This document shows positions 1-8,521 of a stretch of DNA of 64,000 bases, piece by piece; the stretch's first letter is position 1; each line of letters starts with the position of its first letter. The notes below the pieces were generated by a model, which saw only the letters and a program-made list of their open reading frames with translations, searched no databases and had not been told where the DNA came from. The DNA lies in NCBI RefSeq assembly GCF_900117315.1, contig NZ_LT630337.1:2489601-2553600 (forward strand). The letters run 5' to 3'. The stretch is from Bacillus massilinigeriensis (lineage in GTDB: Bacteria; Bacillota; Bacilli; Bacillales; Cytobacillaceae). Both the position numbers and the translations under genes were made by a program.

Positions 1-531
1 TGTAGCAGCTGCAATCATCTGGCAAACATCTTTCCAGCTACCTCTGACAAAGCCACCTTTTCCACGGGCATTCACATATCGGTCCCGTTTTTTAGGGTCA
101 GTTACAATATTTTCCCATGCTTCCACTGGATTATTGGCCCTTTGAACCTCATCCTTCCATAAAGCATATAAATCGCCTCTCACATAGGGGTACTTCACTC
201 GTGTAGGACTATAAATATACCAAGAAAAGCTTGCGCCACGTGGGCATCCCCTTGGTTCGTATTCTGGAAAGTCATCACCTGTCGAAGGATAGTCCGTTTG
301 TTGCGTTTCCCATGTAATGATTCCATCCTTTACATGGATTCTCCAGCTGCAGGAACCAGTGCAATTCACTCCATGGGTGGAGCGGACAATTTTATCAAAT
401 CCCCAACGGTTTCTGTAAATGGATTCCCAATCACGAGGCCTAGGGTTCTCTTCTGTCCAACCATCATTAATTCGTTCTCCGCGAACAAGGTGTTTAAGGG
501 AGTGTAGTAAATTATTTTTCTTCTTCTCCAT
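1..531 (-). CDS. narG: Respiratory nitrate reductase alpha subunit, N-terminal part (runs off the window)
   Basis: Catalytic molybdopterin subunit of the membrane-bound nitrate reductase, which reduces nitrate to nitrite with quinol electrons. Only about 177 N-terminal residues are present. The visible sequence has the NarG FS0 iron-sulfur ligand pattern, with the His and two Cys of THGVNCTGSCSW and the later Cys of YEPRGCPRGASFSWY. The start ATG at 529-531 lies inside the end of the preceding small gene, a 20-base overlap that suggests translational coupling. The rest of narGHJI should lie beyond the left edge. Family assignment is near certain. Confidence 0.96.
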   Translation of the reverse strand, partial: MEKKKNNLLHSLKHLVRGERINDGWTEENPRPRDWESIYRNRWGFDKIVRSTHGVNCTGSCSWRIHVKDGIITWETQQTDYPSTGDDFPEYEPRGCPRGASFSWYIYSPTRVKYPYVRGDLYALWKDEVQRANNPVEAWENIVTDPKKRDRYVNARGKGGFVRGSWKDVCQMIAAAT

Positions 532-808
532 TGATGTCTACCCTTCCTTTCATAAGCTCTTTTAATGGATTGAAATCCTCTCCTATTATTCGATATGAGT
601 CTATTCCTGAATCCAATTCCGACATAAAGATTTTCCAATTTGGTGCATTTGCGGCTACTAGTATCAGTCGTTGTAATGTATTCATATCATTGATAGCATA
701 GATTCTCTGAATCATTTCACCTGTTATCCTTCCAAATCTCATTTGGAGCAGGGCAATTAAATCTTCTCGATCATCTACTAGCATTGCATCAGATTCAAAT
801 GAAAACAT
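512..808 (-). CDS. Small conserved-looking protein of unknown function upstream of narG
   Basis: Encodes about 98 residues, acidic and rich in Asp, Glu, Leu and Met, with no signal peptide or membrane segment. A central stretch (LLQMRFGRITGEMIQRIYA) predicts helices and loosely resembles short C-terminal domains of the DUF4351 kind; that resemblance is only an impression. I chose the ATG at 806-808, which has a GGGGG Shine-Dalgarno sequence 7 bases upstream, over two GTG codons just before it. Its 3' end overlaps narG, so it is probably cotranslated with nitrate reductase. A chaperone or regulatory role is inference only. Confidence 0.72.
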   Translation of the reverse strand: MFSFESDAMLVDDREDLIALLQMRFGRITGEMIQRIYAINDMNTLQRLILVAANAPNWKIFMSELDSGIDSYRIIGEDFNPLKELMKGRVDINGEEEK

Positions 809-824
809 CACCACACCCCCAAGT

Positions 825-1136
825 TTAAAGTTTGATCATTTTATAATAGTCATTGATCAGCTGTGATTTACATTCTTCTGCTGCCTCCAGAAAGAAGCGG
901 GAAATCTCTTCATTTGGTTGAATTGCTTGGTCAGAACTGATTTGCTTTGTAAGCTTTTGAGTGAATTCAGTAGAATACCTTATTGTGAGTAAAAAGCCAT
1001 GCTCATTTTTGGAAATCGTCCCATGAACATCGTATGGATGAATATGATAGGTTGAAAAAGCTTCTACCATACTTTGATACAAGGCAGGTGCAGCATAGCG
1101 TAATAATCTTTCCTCTATCCCTTGTGAACCACTCAT
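825..1136 (-). CDS. Small protein of unknown function in the nar operon
   Basis: Encodes about 103 residues of soluble, mixed alpha/beta character with no recognised motif. It contains several His and Tyr residues (for example TYHIHPYDVHG) and a C-terminal segment with EAAEECKSQLINDYYKM. The ATG at 1134-1136 is preferred over an upstream GTG at 1145 because an AAAGGG ribosome binding site precedes it at good spacing. It lies 16 bases before the next small gene and about 45 bases after the hemerythrin gene, so all are likely one transcript leading into narG. No function is proposed. Confidence 0.7.
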   Translation of the reverse strand: MSGSQGIEERLLRYAAPALYQSMVEAFSTYHIHPYDVHGTISKNEHGFLLTIRYSTEFTQKLTKQISSDQAIQPNEEISRFFLEAAEECKSQLINDYYKMIKL

Positions 1137-1181
1137 TTTTATCACCCTTTACCTTTTCATCCTAATTTTTCCTAAATATTG

Positions 1182-1601
1182 TTAGTTATTCGCTAAAAGT
1201 TTATTCATTTCTTCTTCATTATGGATTTCATCGATGACAATAAGGGTATCGAGTAATGTCAGCATTTGGTCATTGGGAGTTTGGGAGTGCAGGCTTGTCT
1301 TCAAGTGATCCACAATTACTCTCATGAGATCATGGTCGCGTGTAAGCTGATGAATGGTTTTTTGCAATTCCGGCCTTTCCTCCACTAAATCCTTATATAG
1401 GCCCTCCTCCTCTGCCTCAGCATGCTTCAATGTTCGCGATTCCCAATGTTCAATGGCGATTTCTGCGATTTGTAATGCCCTCTCCTTTTCACGTTTTTCT
1501 AAGCATTTTCTAAATAATTTATTTAATTCTCTCGCTTCATTTAGAGCAGCTTCATGGATCGTTGAGTGTGCCTCTTGTTTTTTTAAACTAGGTCCTGTCA
1601 T
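1182..1601 (-). CDS. Hemerythrin (HHE) domain protein
   Basis: A 139-residue, all-helical protein with the spaced His and Glu residues of the hemerythrin cation-binding fold: H52, H60 followed by an acidic run, H90-D91, H99 and the C-terminal HNEEE at 127-131. Such domains carry a non-haem di-iron site that binds O2 or NO. Placement between a nitrate transporter gene and narG suggests NO/O2 sensing or protection of the anaerobic nitrate system; that is inference. The start ATG has a good AAAGGAGAAGG site. A terminator separates it from the upstream narK-like gene, so it may have its own promoter. Confidence 0.85.
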   Translation of the reverse strand: MTGPSLKKQEAHSTIHEAALNEARELNKLFRKCLEKREKERALQIAEIAIEHWESRTLKHAEAEEEGLYKDLVEERPELQKTIHQLTRDHDLMRVIVDHLKTSLHSQTPNDQMLTLLDTLIVIDEIHNEEEMNKLLANN

Positions 1602-1710
1602 GTTCCTTCTCCTTTCAAAAGATATATAAATAGAGTTAATGGTTACTTACCTTCATCAGCCTATCCATTATCCTTTTCAATAAACTTCATCCTTTGGATT
1701 TTATGAAAAA

Positions 1711-1748
1711 GAAGAAAAAAATGAAGCTATGGATTATTCCACAGCTTC
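1711..1748 (-). terminator. Rho-independent terminator of the narK-like gene
   Basis: Arms at 1723-1733 and 1738-1748 (GAAGCTATGGA / TCCACAGCTTC on the plus strand) pair around a 4-base loop. On the minus strand the stem is followed by a run of T. The stem includes the last codons of the narK-like gene. Termination here would separate narK from the hemerythrin-narG transcript. Confidence 0.75.
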
Positions 1749-3254
1749 TTTCCCGTCTTTATTTACTTCTGTTAAATCATTTAATAATCCGAGATAATAT
1801 TTAACATCTCCCACATCATTTTTTATTTCATTGATTGTTAATAACCCTAAATATTCTTCTCCATTTTTTCTTTTATTCCATATTTGCCCTTGCCAATATC
1901 CTTGCTCTTTAATGGATTTCCACATTTGCTCATAAAAACTTTGATCATGCTTATCAGATCGAAGAATATTGGGATTTTTCCCAATTACTTCATCTGATTG
2001 ATACCCTGTAACCCTTGTAAATGCCTGATTCACCTTTTGAATATAGCCTTTGATGTTTGTAACCATCATGCCCTGACCAATATTCTCCATAATCTTTGTT
2101 TCTAAGCTTAATCTTTCTAAATAATACATCCAAACAATAATCACAAAGCTAGCCAGAGCAAACATGGCAAGAGACATAAAACCTATGGCATAATGCCCAG
2201 TGATATTGAATACCATCGAAAGAACAAGCGGTGGGAAGAATCCACCTAGGCCACCCATAGCAGAAACAATCCCATTCACGATTCCTGCTTGTTTTGAAAA
2301 GTAATAAGGAACAAGCTTAAAAATCGTTCCATTTCCTATTCCTGCACAAAAGGCAACGGTCAAGCATCCAATCGTATACAAGGTGATTGTCGGGGAAAAT
2401 GAGAGTAGTACACCAGAGAAAGTCAATCCTCCAAAAACAAACAGTAAAATGAGAAATGGATTGAATTTATCCCCTAGATAACCACCTATTGGTCTAAAAA
2501 TGGTAGCGAGAGTGATAAATCCAGCCGTCCTTAACCCTGCATCGACAGAGGTTAAGTTAAAATTCGTCACTAGGAAATTAGGAAGATAGACTGTAAAAGC
2601 GACAAAAGAACCAAAGGTAATAAAATAAAATAAACTTAAAAACCAAAGCTTTTCATTCTTATAAACACTCTTTATTTGTTCAGACAGTGGCTTTGAAACT
2701 CTAGGTTCTTTACGATCTCCAAATAAGAAATTTAAAATGGCAAATAGGATAATTGGGATTAGAAATAGCCTTACCGTGTTTTGCCACCCAAAATTATTGG
2801 CCAGCACAGGGGCAGAAAATGAAGTAATCGCTGTTCCTATGTTCCCAGCCCCATAAATCCCGTTCACAAATCCATGTCTTTCCTTTGGATAATATTTAGG
2901 TAAAGAGGTAACTCCAATGGAAAAAATCGCCCCTCCCATTCCAAGCAAAAATCCCCCAATGAGTAAATCCATAAGTGAATCAGCCACACTTATATAAAAG
3001 ACAGGAAATATTAATATAATAAAACTAATAAAAAACAGAATTCTCGCACCAAATCGGTTGGTCCAATAACCGATAAAAATCCGCATGACAGAACCTAAAA
3101 TGACCGGAACAGCGGTAACTAAAGCGACCTCGTTTGCCGAAAGTGATATATCCTCTTTAATTCTTGGCATTAATGATGAAATAATTACCCAAATCATAAA
3201 GCCTACCACCAGGCTTAAGGTTTGCAGAGGTAGTTGCCACTTTTGTATACGCAT
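1734..3254 (-). CDS. narK: NarK-family nitrate/nitrite transporter with a C-terminal PAS domain
   Basis: Residues 1 to about 380 form a 12-helix major facilitator of the NarK/NasA type: nitrate-signature-like glycine-rich stretches (GMGGAIFSIGVTSLPKYYP, GNGTIFKLVPYYF and GIVSAMGGLGGFFPP) are visible. It should move nitrate in and/or nitrite out. Residues about 385-495 are a separate soluble PAS/PAC domain (GYIQKVNQAFTRVTGY, EVIGKNPNIL, GYWQGQIWNKRKNGE), which ordinary NarK proteins of about 390-460 residues lack. The PAS part would face the cytoplasm after the last helix. It is the first gene of the nar region and has its own terminator. The ligand of the PAS domain cannot be told from sequence. 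Confidence 0.92.
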   Translation of the reverse strand: MRIQKWQLPLQTLSLVVGFMIWVIISSLMPRIKEDISLSANEVALVTAVPVILGSVMRIFIGYWTNRFGARILFFISFIILIFPVFYISVADSLMDLLIGGFLLGMGGAIFSIGVTSLPKYYPKERHGFVNGIYGAGNIGTAITSFSAPVLANNFGWQNTVRLFLIPIILFAILNFLFGDRKEPRVSKPLSEQIKSVYKNEKLWFLSLFYFITFGSFVAFTVYLPNFLVTNFNLTSVDAGLRTAGFITLATIFRPIGGYLGDKFNPFLILLFVFGGLTFSGVLLSFSPTITLYTIGCLTVAFCAGIGNGTIFKLVPYYFSKQAGIVNGIVSAMGGLGGFFPPLVLSMVFNITGHYAIGFMSLAMFALASFVIIVWMYYLERLSLETKIMENIGQGMMVTNIKGYIQKVNQAFTRVTGYQSDEVIGKNPNILRSDKHDQSFYEQMWKSIKEQGYWQGQIWNKRKNGEEYLGLLTINEIKNDVGDVKYYLGLLNDLTEVNKDGKEAVE

Positions 3255-3447
3255 GCGCTCATTTCTCCCTTCAATGTGGTAAATAAAATAACGTATGATA
3301 TATGTTTAAATCTTCATAATGAATAAACTTAGCCGTCTATTCCTTTTAGTTTTAGAAAAATGTGCATATTCATACTCATTTCCAATTAATATTTTCCATC
3401 CCATTTGAGAACGCTAAGGGCAAATGGGTTAAGGGAGGGGTGGTTTT

Positions 3448-4530
3448 ATGCGAAGGATTTTAATTGTTTCCATACTACTTTTTATTAGTATTTCATTTTT
3501 TTATGAGCACACTCACGCTTATTCTAAACATGAACCTATAAGAGGGATCTACATAAATGCTCCCAATACTAATAAGACAGTATTTAATAAATATCTTTCA
3601 TTAGTCAAACGAACTGAGTTAAATGCCATGGTAATTGATATGAAAGATGATGACGGGCATTTAACCTTTCTCCCGTCTAAGCATTCCTCTTATTATAAAG
3701 TCAGTCACCCCTATATCACTAATCCGAAAGCTCTTCTGCACACATTAAAAAAGAACAATATTTATCCGATTGCTAGAATTGTTACCTTCAAAGACCGGGT
3801 GTTAGCAAATTCCCGCCCAGATTGGTCTTTTCAAACCTCTAGGGGACTTTGGAAAAATTCACGGGGGGATTCCTTCACGAATCCATATTTACGCGAAGTT
3901 TGGGATTACAATATTGGGATGGCGATAGAAGCAGCAAAACTCGGGTTTAAGGAAATTCAATTCGATTATGTTAGATTCCCAGAGAGATTTGAAAAATTTG
4001 AGCATACCCTTTCCTACACAAAGAAACCATTTGATGACAACCTTGACCGCAATAGGGTGACTGCCATAACTGAATTTGTTAAATATGCTCGAAAAAAACT
4101 TCAACCTTACCAAGTAAAACTTTCAATTGCCACCTTTGGCATTGTTACCGTGATACCGGAAGCTCAGGGCATTGGACAAAATTTCTCTGAAATAGCAACG
4201 AACGTTGATGCCATCTCTGCCATGATCTACCCAAGTCACTGGACTGGTATGAAAGGAATCAAAAAGCCTGACCTAAAGCCATATGAGACCGTTCAAAACT
4301 ACGCCAAAAAGGAAAAAAAGAGATTAAACAAGCTAGAGAATCGTCCAATAACTCGTCCATGGGTCCAGGACTTTACCGCCTCTTGGCTTGGAAAGGGGAA
4401 TTATAAACCATATGGAAAGAAGGAAGTGGAGGATCAAATCCGTGCCTTACATTCACAAGGAATTGATGAATTTTTATTGTGGAATAGTTCCAATAAATAT
4501 ACAACGGGTGTGGATTATACCCCTTATTAA
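3448..4530 (+). CDS. Secreted putative glycoside hydrolase (DUF4015 family)
   Basis: A 360-residue protein with a cleavable-looking signal peptide (positive MRR, hydrophobic residues 4-20, then HTHA). The mature part has the TIM-barrel-like strands of the DUF4015 putative glycosyl hydrolase family: GIYINAP, NAMVIDMKDDDG, YPIARIVTFKD, GFKEIQFDYVRFPE and ISAMIYPSHW. Asp and Glu in the FDYVRFPE strand are likely catalytic or substrate residues by analogy. It is the only plus-strand gene near the left end and is expressed from its own promoter with a GGGAGGGG ribosome site. The substrate is unknown; cell-wall or matrix polysaccharide is a guess from its neighbours. Confidence 0.85.
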   Translation: MRRILIVSILLFISISFFYEHTHAYSKHEPIRGIYINAPNTNKTVFNKYLSLVKRTELNAMVIDMKDDDGHLTFLPSKHSSYYKVSHPYITNPKALLHTLKKNNIYPIARIVTFKDRVLANSRPDWSFQTSRGLWKNSRGDSFTNPYLREVWDYNIGMAIEAAKLGFKEIQFDYVRFPERFEKFEHTLSYTKKPFDDNLDRNRVTAITEFVKYARKKLQPYQVKLSIATFGIVTVIPEAQGIGQNFSEIATNVDAISAMIYPSHWTGMKGIKKPDLKPYETVQNYAKKEKKRLNKLENRPITRPWVQDFTASWLGKGNYKPYGKKEVEDQIRALHSQGIDEFLLWNSSNKYTTGVDYTPY

Positions 4531-4561
4531 TAATTTCAGGTGAGAAGGCTTGCTCCTACTT

Positions 4562-4993
4562 CTATTTAGAAACAGGCCTTCCTTTAAGTTGGAGTCCATA
4601 TCTAGTTTTGTGGACAAATAACCACACAATAAATATTCCGATAAAATCTTTCAAGAGGTCAGTTACAGAAAATGACCGAAAAGGGACAAAAATTTGATGA
4701 ACTTCATCCAATATTCCATAAATAAGGGCAAATATCACTGCTAAATTGTCACTTTTTTGGTTTAATATACGTAAGGTACGGAAAGCGATGAGGATAAAAA
4801 GATAAAGTAAGCCAAATTCAACAAGGTGGGCTAGTTCAAAAAACGCACCTATGACAAAAAGAATCTTTTCATCAATCGTATTAGAAAAATGTTCAATCGA
4901 TGAAGGATCAAAATGGCTTGATTGAACCCAGATTAACCCCAAATACAAGATTGGTAGGATCCCTATAATAATATGCCTTATTATGTTTTTCAT
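4562..4993 (-). CDS. VanZ-family membrane protein
   Basis: A 143-residue integral membrane protein with four predicted helices. The VanZ signature is clear: HLVEFGLLYLF in the second helix, then YGILDEVHQIFVPFRSFSV and LLKDFIGIFIVW. VanZ-like proteins are small membrane proteins, some linked to glycopeptide tolerance, and the biochemical role is unsettled. The gene follows the last exopolysaccharide gene by 75 bases on the same strand with no convincing terminator between them, so it may be the tail of that transcript. Confidence 0.88.
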   Translation of the reverse strand: MKNIIRHIIIGILPILYLGLIWVQSSHFDPSSIEHFSNTIDEKILFVIGAFFELAHLVEFGLLYLFILIAFRTLRILNQKSDNLAVIFALIYGILDEVHQIFVPFRSFSVTDLLKDFIGIFIVWLFVHKTRYGLQLKGRPVSK

Positions 4994-5068
4994 ATTCCCT
5001 AACCCTTTCTGCTTGGAAGAGGAAATGTATTTTAATTAGTAAAATCATTAATATTCATTTCACCCAGC

Positions 5069-6193
5069 TTACATTATTTCTTGAAATATCTTAGGTTGGT
5101 TACGGTATAACGGGAAAAATCTTTTATCAGCCTTTTGACCATAGTAAGTTTCCCATTGATTGACTAAATTTTTGTATACCTCTGGGATATGTATTTTTTT
5201 TCCTATATAGAAATCTAACAGCCCATCTGGATTAAACCGATATTTAAATTGGAAAAGAGAATCTCTATTCTGTACACCACCATTATGTAAGGCACTATGG
5301 CCTCCTCCTAAGTGAAATGCTTTCAGTCCATTTTCTTTTCCCCACAGAGCAAGCCGATGAAAAAGGTAAGGGTTTCCGCCCAAATTTAAAAAATCCTTAT
5401 TAGAACAACCAAGATGATAATGTAACCTTCCGCCATCATGTAGACATAATGCTGCAGAAATCATATCACCTTCCTGGTAAACAGCACCAATTAAAAAGTG
5501 ATTTTGAAATCCTTCTAATAACTGAAATAGATAATCAGTTGAGAAGTATGAATATTTAGAAGCCTGTAACTTATCCATTGTTTCTTTGTATAAACGATAA
5601 AATGTTGTAATTTGGTTAAAAGCCTCTTTCCCCTGAAAAACAGTAAATTCTAATTTATTGTTTTTCGCTTTTTTCATATTCCGTTTATGATTTTTATGGT
5701 AAGAATTTACTATTTCCTCTTCATTCTTACATAAATCTATATATACCGTTTCCCTGTCAAAGCTAACCTCCATAGTATTCTCTAAATGATGTTGATTTTG
5801 AAGAAGGGGATGAAACTTTATGAATTCACATACTATATTTTCCTTCTTACAATACTCCTCAAATGCAGACCTAAATCCAAAAAGAAGCTTATCATCCTTT
5901 TCATCATATAGAGGTCCTCCATAGCCATATGATGGGGTTGTAATGTCATAATACACAGTGGTACATCTATCATTACTGGAGCCCGAAAATAATTCAATTC
6001 TTCTTTTTATAAAGACATAACATAATTTCCCTCCATATTTTCTATCTTCATAAAAAAACAAATAAGGATCTCCATCACCTAATCCTTGACATACATTTGA
6101 GTAGGCTTGGTGATAAAAGACATCTCTCCTTTTCAAGAGATTTAACTTTTCTTCCCATTTTTCTTTTTCCTGATATGAAATTACTTCGTACAT
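5069..6193 (-). CDS. FemAB/GNAT-fold aminoacyl- or acyltransferase-like protein (copy 1)
   Basis: A 374-residue protein of the Acetyltransf_6/FemAB-like fold. Characteristic pieces are YGYGGPLYDE, the basic NYHKNHKRNMKKAKN segment, a second GNAT-like half with YKETMDKLQASKYSYFS, HYHLGCSN, and the C-terminal GLKAFHLGGG followed by LFQFKYRFNPDG. FemABX proteins transfer amino acids from tRNA to lipid-linked precursors; related CelD-like proteins are N-acyltransferases. It is the last gene of the distal exopolysaccharide unit and is paralogous to the protein at 10871-11938. Likely it attaches an amino acid or acyl group to a polysaccharide sugar; the donor is unknown. Confidence 0.8.
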   Translation of the reverse strand: MYEVISYQEKEKWEEKLNLLKRRDVFYHQAYSNVCQGLGDGDPYLFFYEDRKYGGKLCYVFIKRRIELFSGSSNDRCTTVYYDITTPSYGYGGPLYDEKDDKLLFGFRSAFEEYCKKENIVCEFIKFHPLLQNQHHLENTMEVSFDRETVYIDLCKNEEEIVNSYHKNHKRNMKKAKNNKLEFTVFQGKEAFNQITTFYRLYKETMDKLQASKYSYFSTDYLFQLLEGFQNHFLIGAVYQEGDMISAALCLHDGGRLHYHLGCSNKDFLNLGGNPYLFHRLALWGKENGLKAFHLGGGHSALHNGGVQNRDSLFQFKYRFNPDGLLDFYIGKKIHIPEVYKNLVNQWETYYGQKADKRFFPLYRNQPKIFQEIM

Positions 6194-6253
6194 AGTGACC
6201 CCAGCCCTTTTTTAGATTTTTCCAATTAAACTTCATCTTTCATCTGACTACAA

Positions 6254-7237
6254 TCATAAATAGACTGATTTTTCCGAATTAATCACCATAACATTATCAA
6301 ATTTTATCATGATTGATCCTTCAATGTAGTTACCAATGTTAGGTTCATTAATTATCCCTCTCATATTGTTTATTATGTTTTTCACATAATTTTGACCTAC
6401 ACTATGCGCGTGGAGATATCCACCGCCAAATCTAGGATTTATTTCAGAAATAAGATATCCCTTAGATGTTTTAAAGCAATCAATATCTATAGGTCCTATT
6501 AATTCAAGCTTCCCTAAAACTCTATTGATCAATTGAATTAATTCCTCATCATAAACAGCAATTGATCGATCTGTCTCGCCAGCCCTCATTCCTAGTTTTT
6601 TCTTACAAAAGATATTTGTAGTTCTTTGATTAATCAAATCTACATAGCAATCAACTCCATACTCCTCCCCTTCTATATACGGTTGGAGAACGATCTCTTT
6701 ATTCTCCATAAAAATCTTCTTTAATTCGTCAACAGTATTTATTAGAGAGATTCCTATACTCGCACTTCCAGTTCTAGGCTTAGCAATGAGAGGATATTTT
6801 ATATAATCTCCTTCTATTGCCCTCATCACATCTCGAAATTTGATGAATGTTGGCACAGTTGGTATATGATTCTTTTCTAGAATTTGATGCGTTTTATATT
6901 TATCAAAACATGTTTCAACAATTTCCTTATCAGAGACAATAACTTTAATGTTTCCCTTCTCAAACTCTTCTTTATGCTCAGACAAAAGGGTTAATTCCGG
7001 GTCAATTAAACTTATTATTGCTTGAATGTTATATTTTTTACATAGTTGTCTAATCTGTTTTAAATAATCCGGATGAGTAATTGGAGAGACTGTTTCTGCA
7101 ATATCAGCAAATTGCAAGGCAGGTGCCGATGATTCACAATCCACTGCCACAACCTTACCACCAATTTTGCTTAATTCCTCCTGAAAATAGTTTAAGAGCT
7201 TAACCCTTCGACCTGCGCTACAAAATAATATATTCAA
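6254..7237 (-). CDS. ATP-grasp carboxylate-amine ligase (carbamoyl-phosphate-synthase-like)
   Basis: About 327 residues. The N-terminal part is a pre-ATP-grasp Rossmann half beginning NILFCSAGRRVKLL. The ATP-grasp core shows PLIAKPRTGSASIG (nucleotide-binding Lys and flexible loop), IVLQPYIEGEEYGVDCYVD, and the metal-binding IDIDCF...EINPRFGGGY. Such enzymes make an acyl-phosphate and join it to an amine. I place the start at the TTG codon 7235-7237 because a near-perfect AAGGAGGG site precedes it by 5 bases; an upstream ATG at 7270 lies inside the previous gene and lacks a site. It sits between a PLP decarboxylase-fold gene and a FemAB-like gene, which hints at amino acid activation for polymer decoration. 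Confidence 0.87.
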   Translation of the reverse strand: MNILFCSAGRRVKLLNYFQEELSKIGGKVVAVDCESSAPALQFADIAETVSPITHPDYLKQIRQLCKKYNIQAIISLIDPELTLLSEHKEEFEKGNIKVIVSDKEIVETCFDKYKTHQILEKNHIPTVPTFIKFRDVMRAIEGDYIKYPLIAKPRTGSASIGISLINTVDELKKIFMENKEIVLQPYIEGEEYGVDCYVDLINQRTTNIFCKKKLGMRAGETDRSIAVYDEELIQLINRVLGKLELIGPIDIDCFKTSKGYLISEINPRFGGGYLHAHSVGQNYVKNIINNMRGIINEPNIGNYIEGSIMIKFDNVMVINSEKSVYL

Positions 7238-7259
7238 ACTATCCCTCCTTAGAAAATTT

Positions 7260-8507
7260 TCAAAATACATATAAATCCTCGTTGAAAAAATCTTTCAATC
7301 TTTCTTTTTTTCGAACAATAAAGTATTCATTATTATCTTTGGCAACTATTGCTGGCCTCTCCTTAATAAAAGGAGGATTAAAAACAATTGTATAAGCGCC
7401 AACATTTTCAAATACGATAAAATCACCTTTCTCTGGAATAGCATCCTTTACTTCATGTGCTAAATAATCTTTTTCCATACAGGTGTACCCTACGATGTTA
7501 TAGCTCCCCTGATTGCGACTTTTACTCTCTTTATGAATCATTTTCATGGGCAGGTTTTTCTTATGCATCGTTGGCTTAATATTATGCACACTTCCATCCA
7601 CTAGAACGAAATGATGATCCCTTACGTTTTTCGTTTCAATAACCTTAGTAATAAATTGAAATGTATTAGCAACCATCGAAATGCCCGGTTCAATGATTAA
7701 GAAAGGCTTGAATGACCTATTGTTAAATTTTGAATTCATTACTTCACAAATTTCTTCAGCATAATTATCGAAGCTTGGTGCATTCATTTTAAATGTGGAG
7801 GGTAATTCGCCATAAAACCCACCACCGATATCAATGTATTCCAATTCTTCAATATATCTTTCTGCTAATTCACAAAGCTCTTCTGTGATCTTTCTGTATG
7901 TTTTTGCTTTTCTTGCAGTAGTAGAAAAATGTCCATGTAATCCAACAATTTTAAGATTTTCTATACTTCGAAGTTGCATGATTGCAGACTGAAAACCTCC
8001 ATTTTCAACACAAATTCCAAATCTGCTAACTTCATAGCCTTCTTGAAGTGGGCTTTTTCCATCCTCGGAAAGGTCAAAATTTACCCTTATTCCAATCTTT
8101 ACCCTTTTATCCTTATTTATAAAACAATAATTTTGAATATGTTCTATTTCATAATGGGAATCAATATTTAGGATACTTTCATTATCTAAAGCTGTTTTGA
8201 TATCTTCATAATTCTTTAAAGGTCCATTAAAAATAATTTTTCTTGGGTCCACTCCGATTTTAATAGCCAAATCGTATTCTAATCTTGAAACGACTTCTGC
8301 ATAAGCACCTAAGTGCGACATCTCTTTACATAGAAAGGGTAAATAATTTGTTTTATATGAATATCCAATAATTAAATGTTCATATCTACTTTTAAAGGCA
8401 TCATTAATTTTCTTAAAGTTTTCATGTAGTTTACTTATTTCAAATAAGAAGAAAGAAGAACCGACTTTGTTATCAAGCTCCTCGGCCTCATGATAATTCA
8501 ATAACAT
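7260..8507 (-). CDS. PLP-dependent group IV (LysA/alanine-racemase-fold) decarboxylase
   Basis: A 415-residue enzyme of the Orn/DAP/Arg decarboxylase family 2. Visible landmarks are the PLP Lys in IIGYSYKTNYLP, VVSRLEYDLA, the His of GLHGHFSTTAR, the phosphate-binding GGGFYGELP, EPGISMVANTF, the active-site Cys-Asp region GYTCMEKDYLA, and the C-terminal ENVGAYT. The usual reaction is alpha-decarboxylation of a basic or acidic amino acid. It is unlikely to be the housekeeping LysA because it lies inside the exopolysaccharide locus, 22 bases before an ATP-grasp gene. The pairing recalls BtrK/BtrJ of butirosin synthesis, but no carrier-protein gene is visible here. Confidence 0.87.
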   Translation of the reverse strand: MLLNYHEAEELDNKVGSSFFLFEISKLHENFKKINDAFKSRYEHLIIGYSYKTNYLPFLCKEMSHLGAYAEVVSRLEYDLAIKIGVDPRKIIFNGPLKNYEDIKTALDNESILNIDSHYEIEHIQNYCFINKDKRVKIGIRVNFDLSEDGKSPLQEGYEVSRFGICVENGGFQSAIMQLRSIENLKIVGLHGHFSTTARKAKTYRKITEELCELAERYIEELEYIDIGGGFYGELPSTFKMNAPSFDNYAEEICEVMNSKFNNRSFKPFLIIEPGISMVANTFQFITKVIETKNVRDHHFVLVDGSVHNIKPTMHKKNLPMKMIHKESKSRNQGSYNIVGYTCMEKDYLAHEVKDAIPEKGDFIVFENVGAYTIVFNPPFIKERPAIVAKDNNEYFIVRKKERLKDFFNEDLYVF

Positions 8508-8521
8508 TTTTATTCCTCTCT

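Noticed and set aside
3255-3447. Possible FNR box upstream of the narK-like gene
   Set aside because: The best sequence near 3360-3378 has only half-matches to TGTGA-N6-TCACA and wrong spacing. I could not support an anaerobic regulator site.
7260-8507. Housekeeping lysA (diaminopimelate decarboxylase)
   Set aside because: The fold fits, but the context (SinR-box polysaccharide unit, ATP-grasp neighbour) and a divergent pattern argue for a specialised enzyme.
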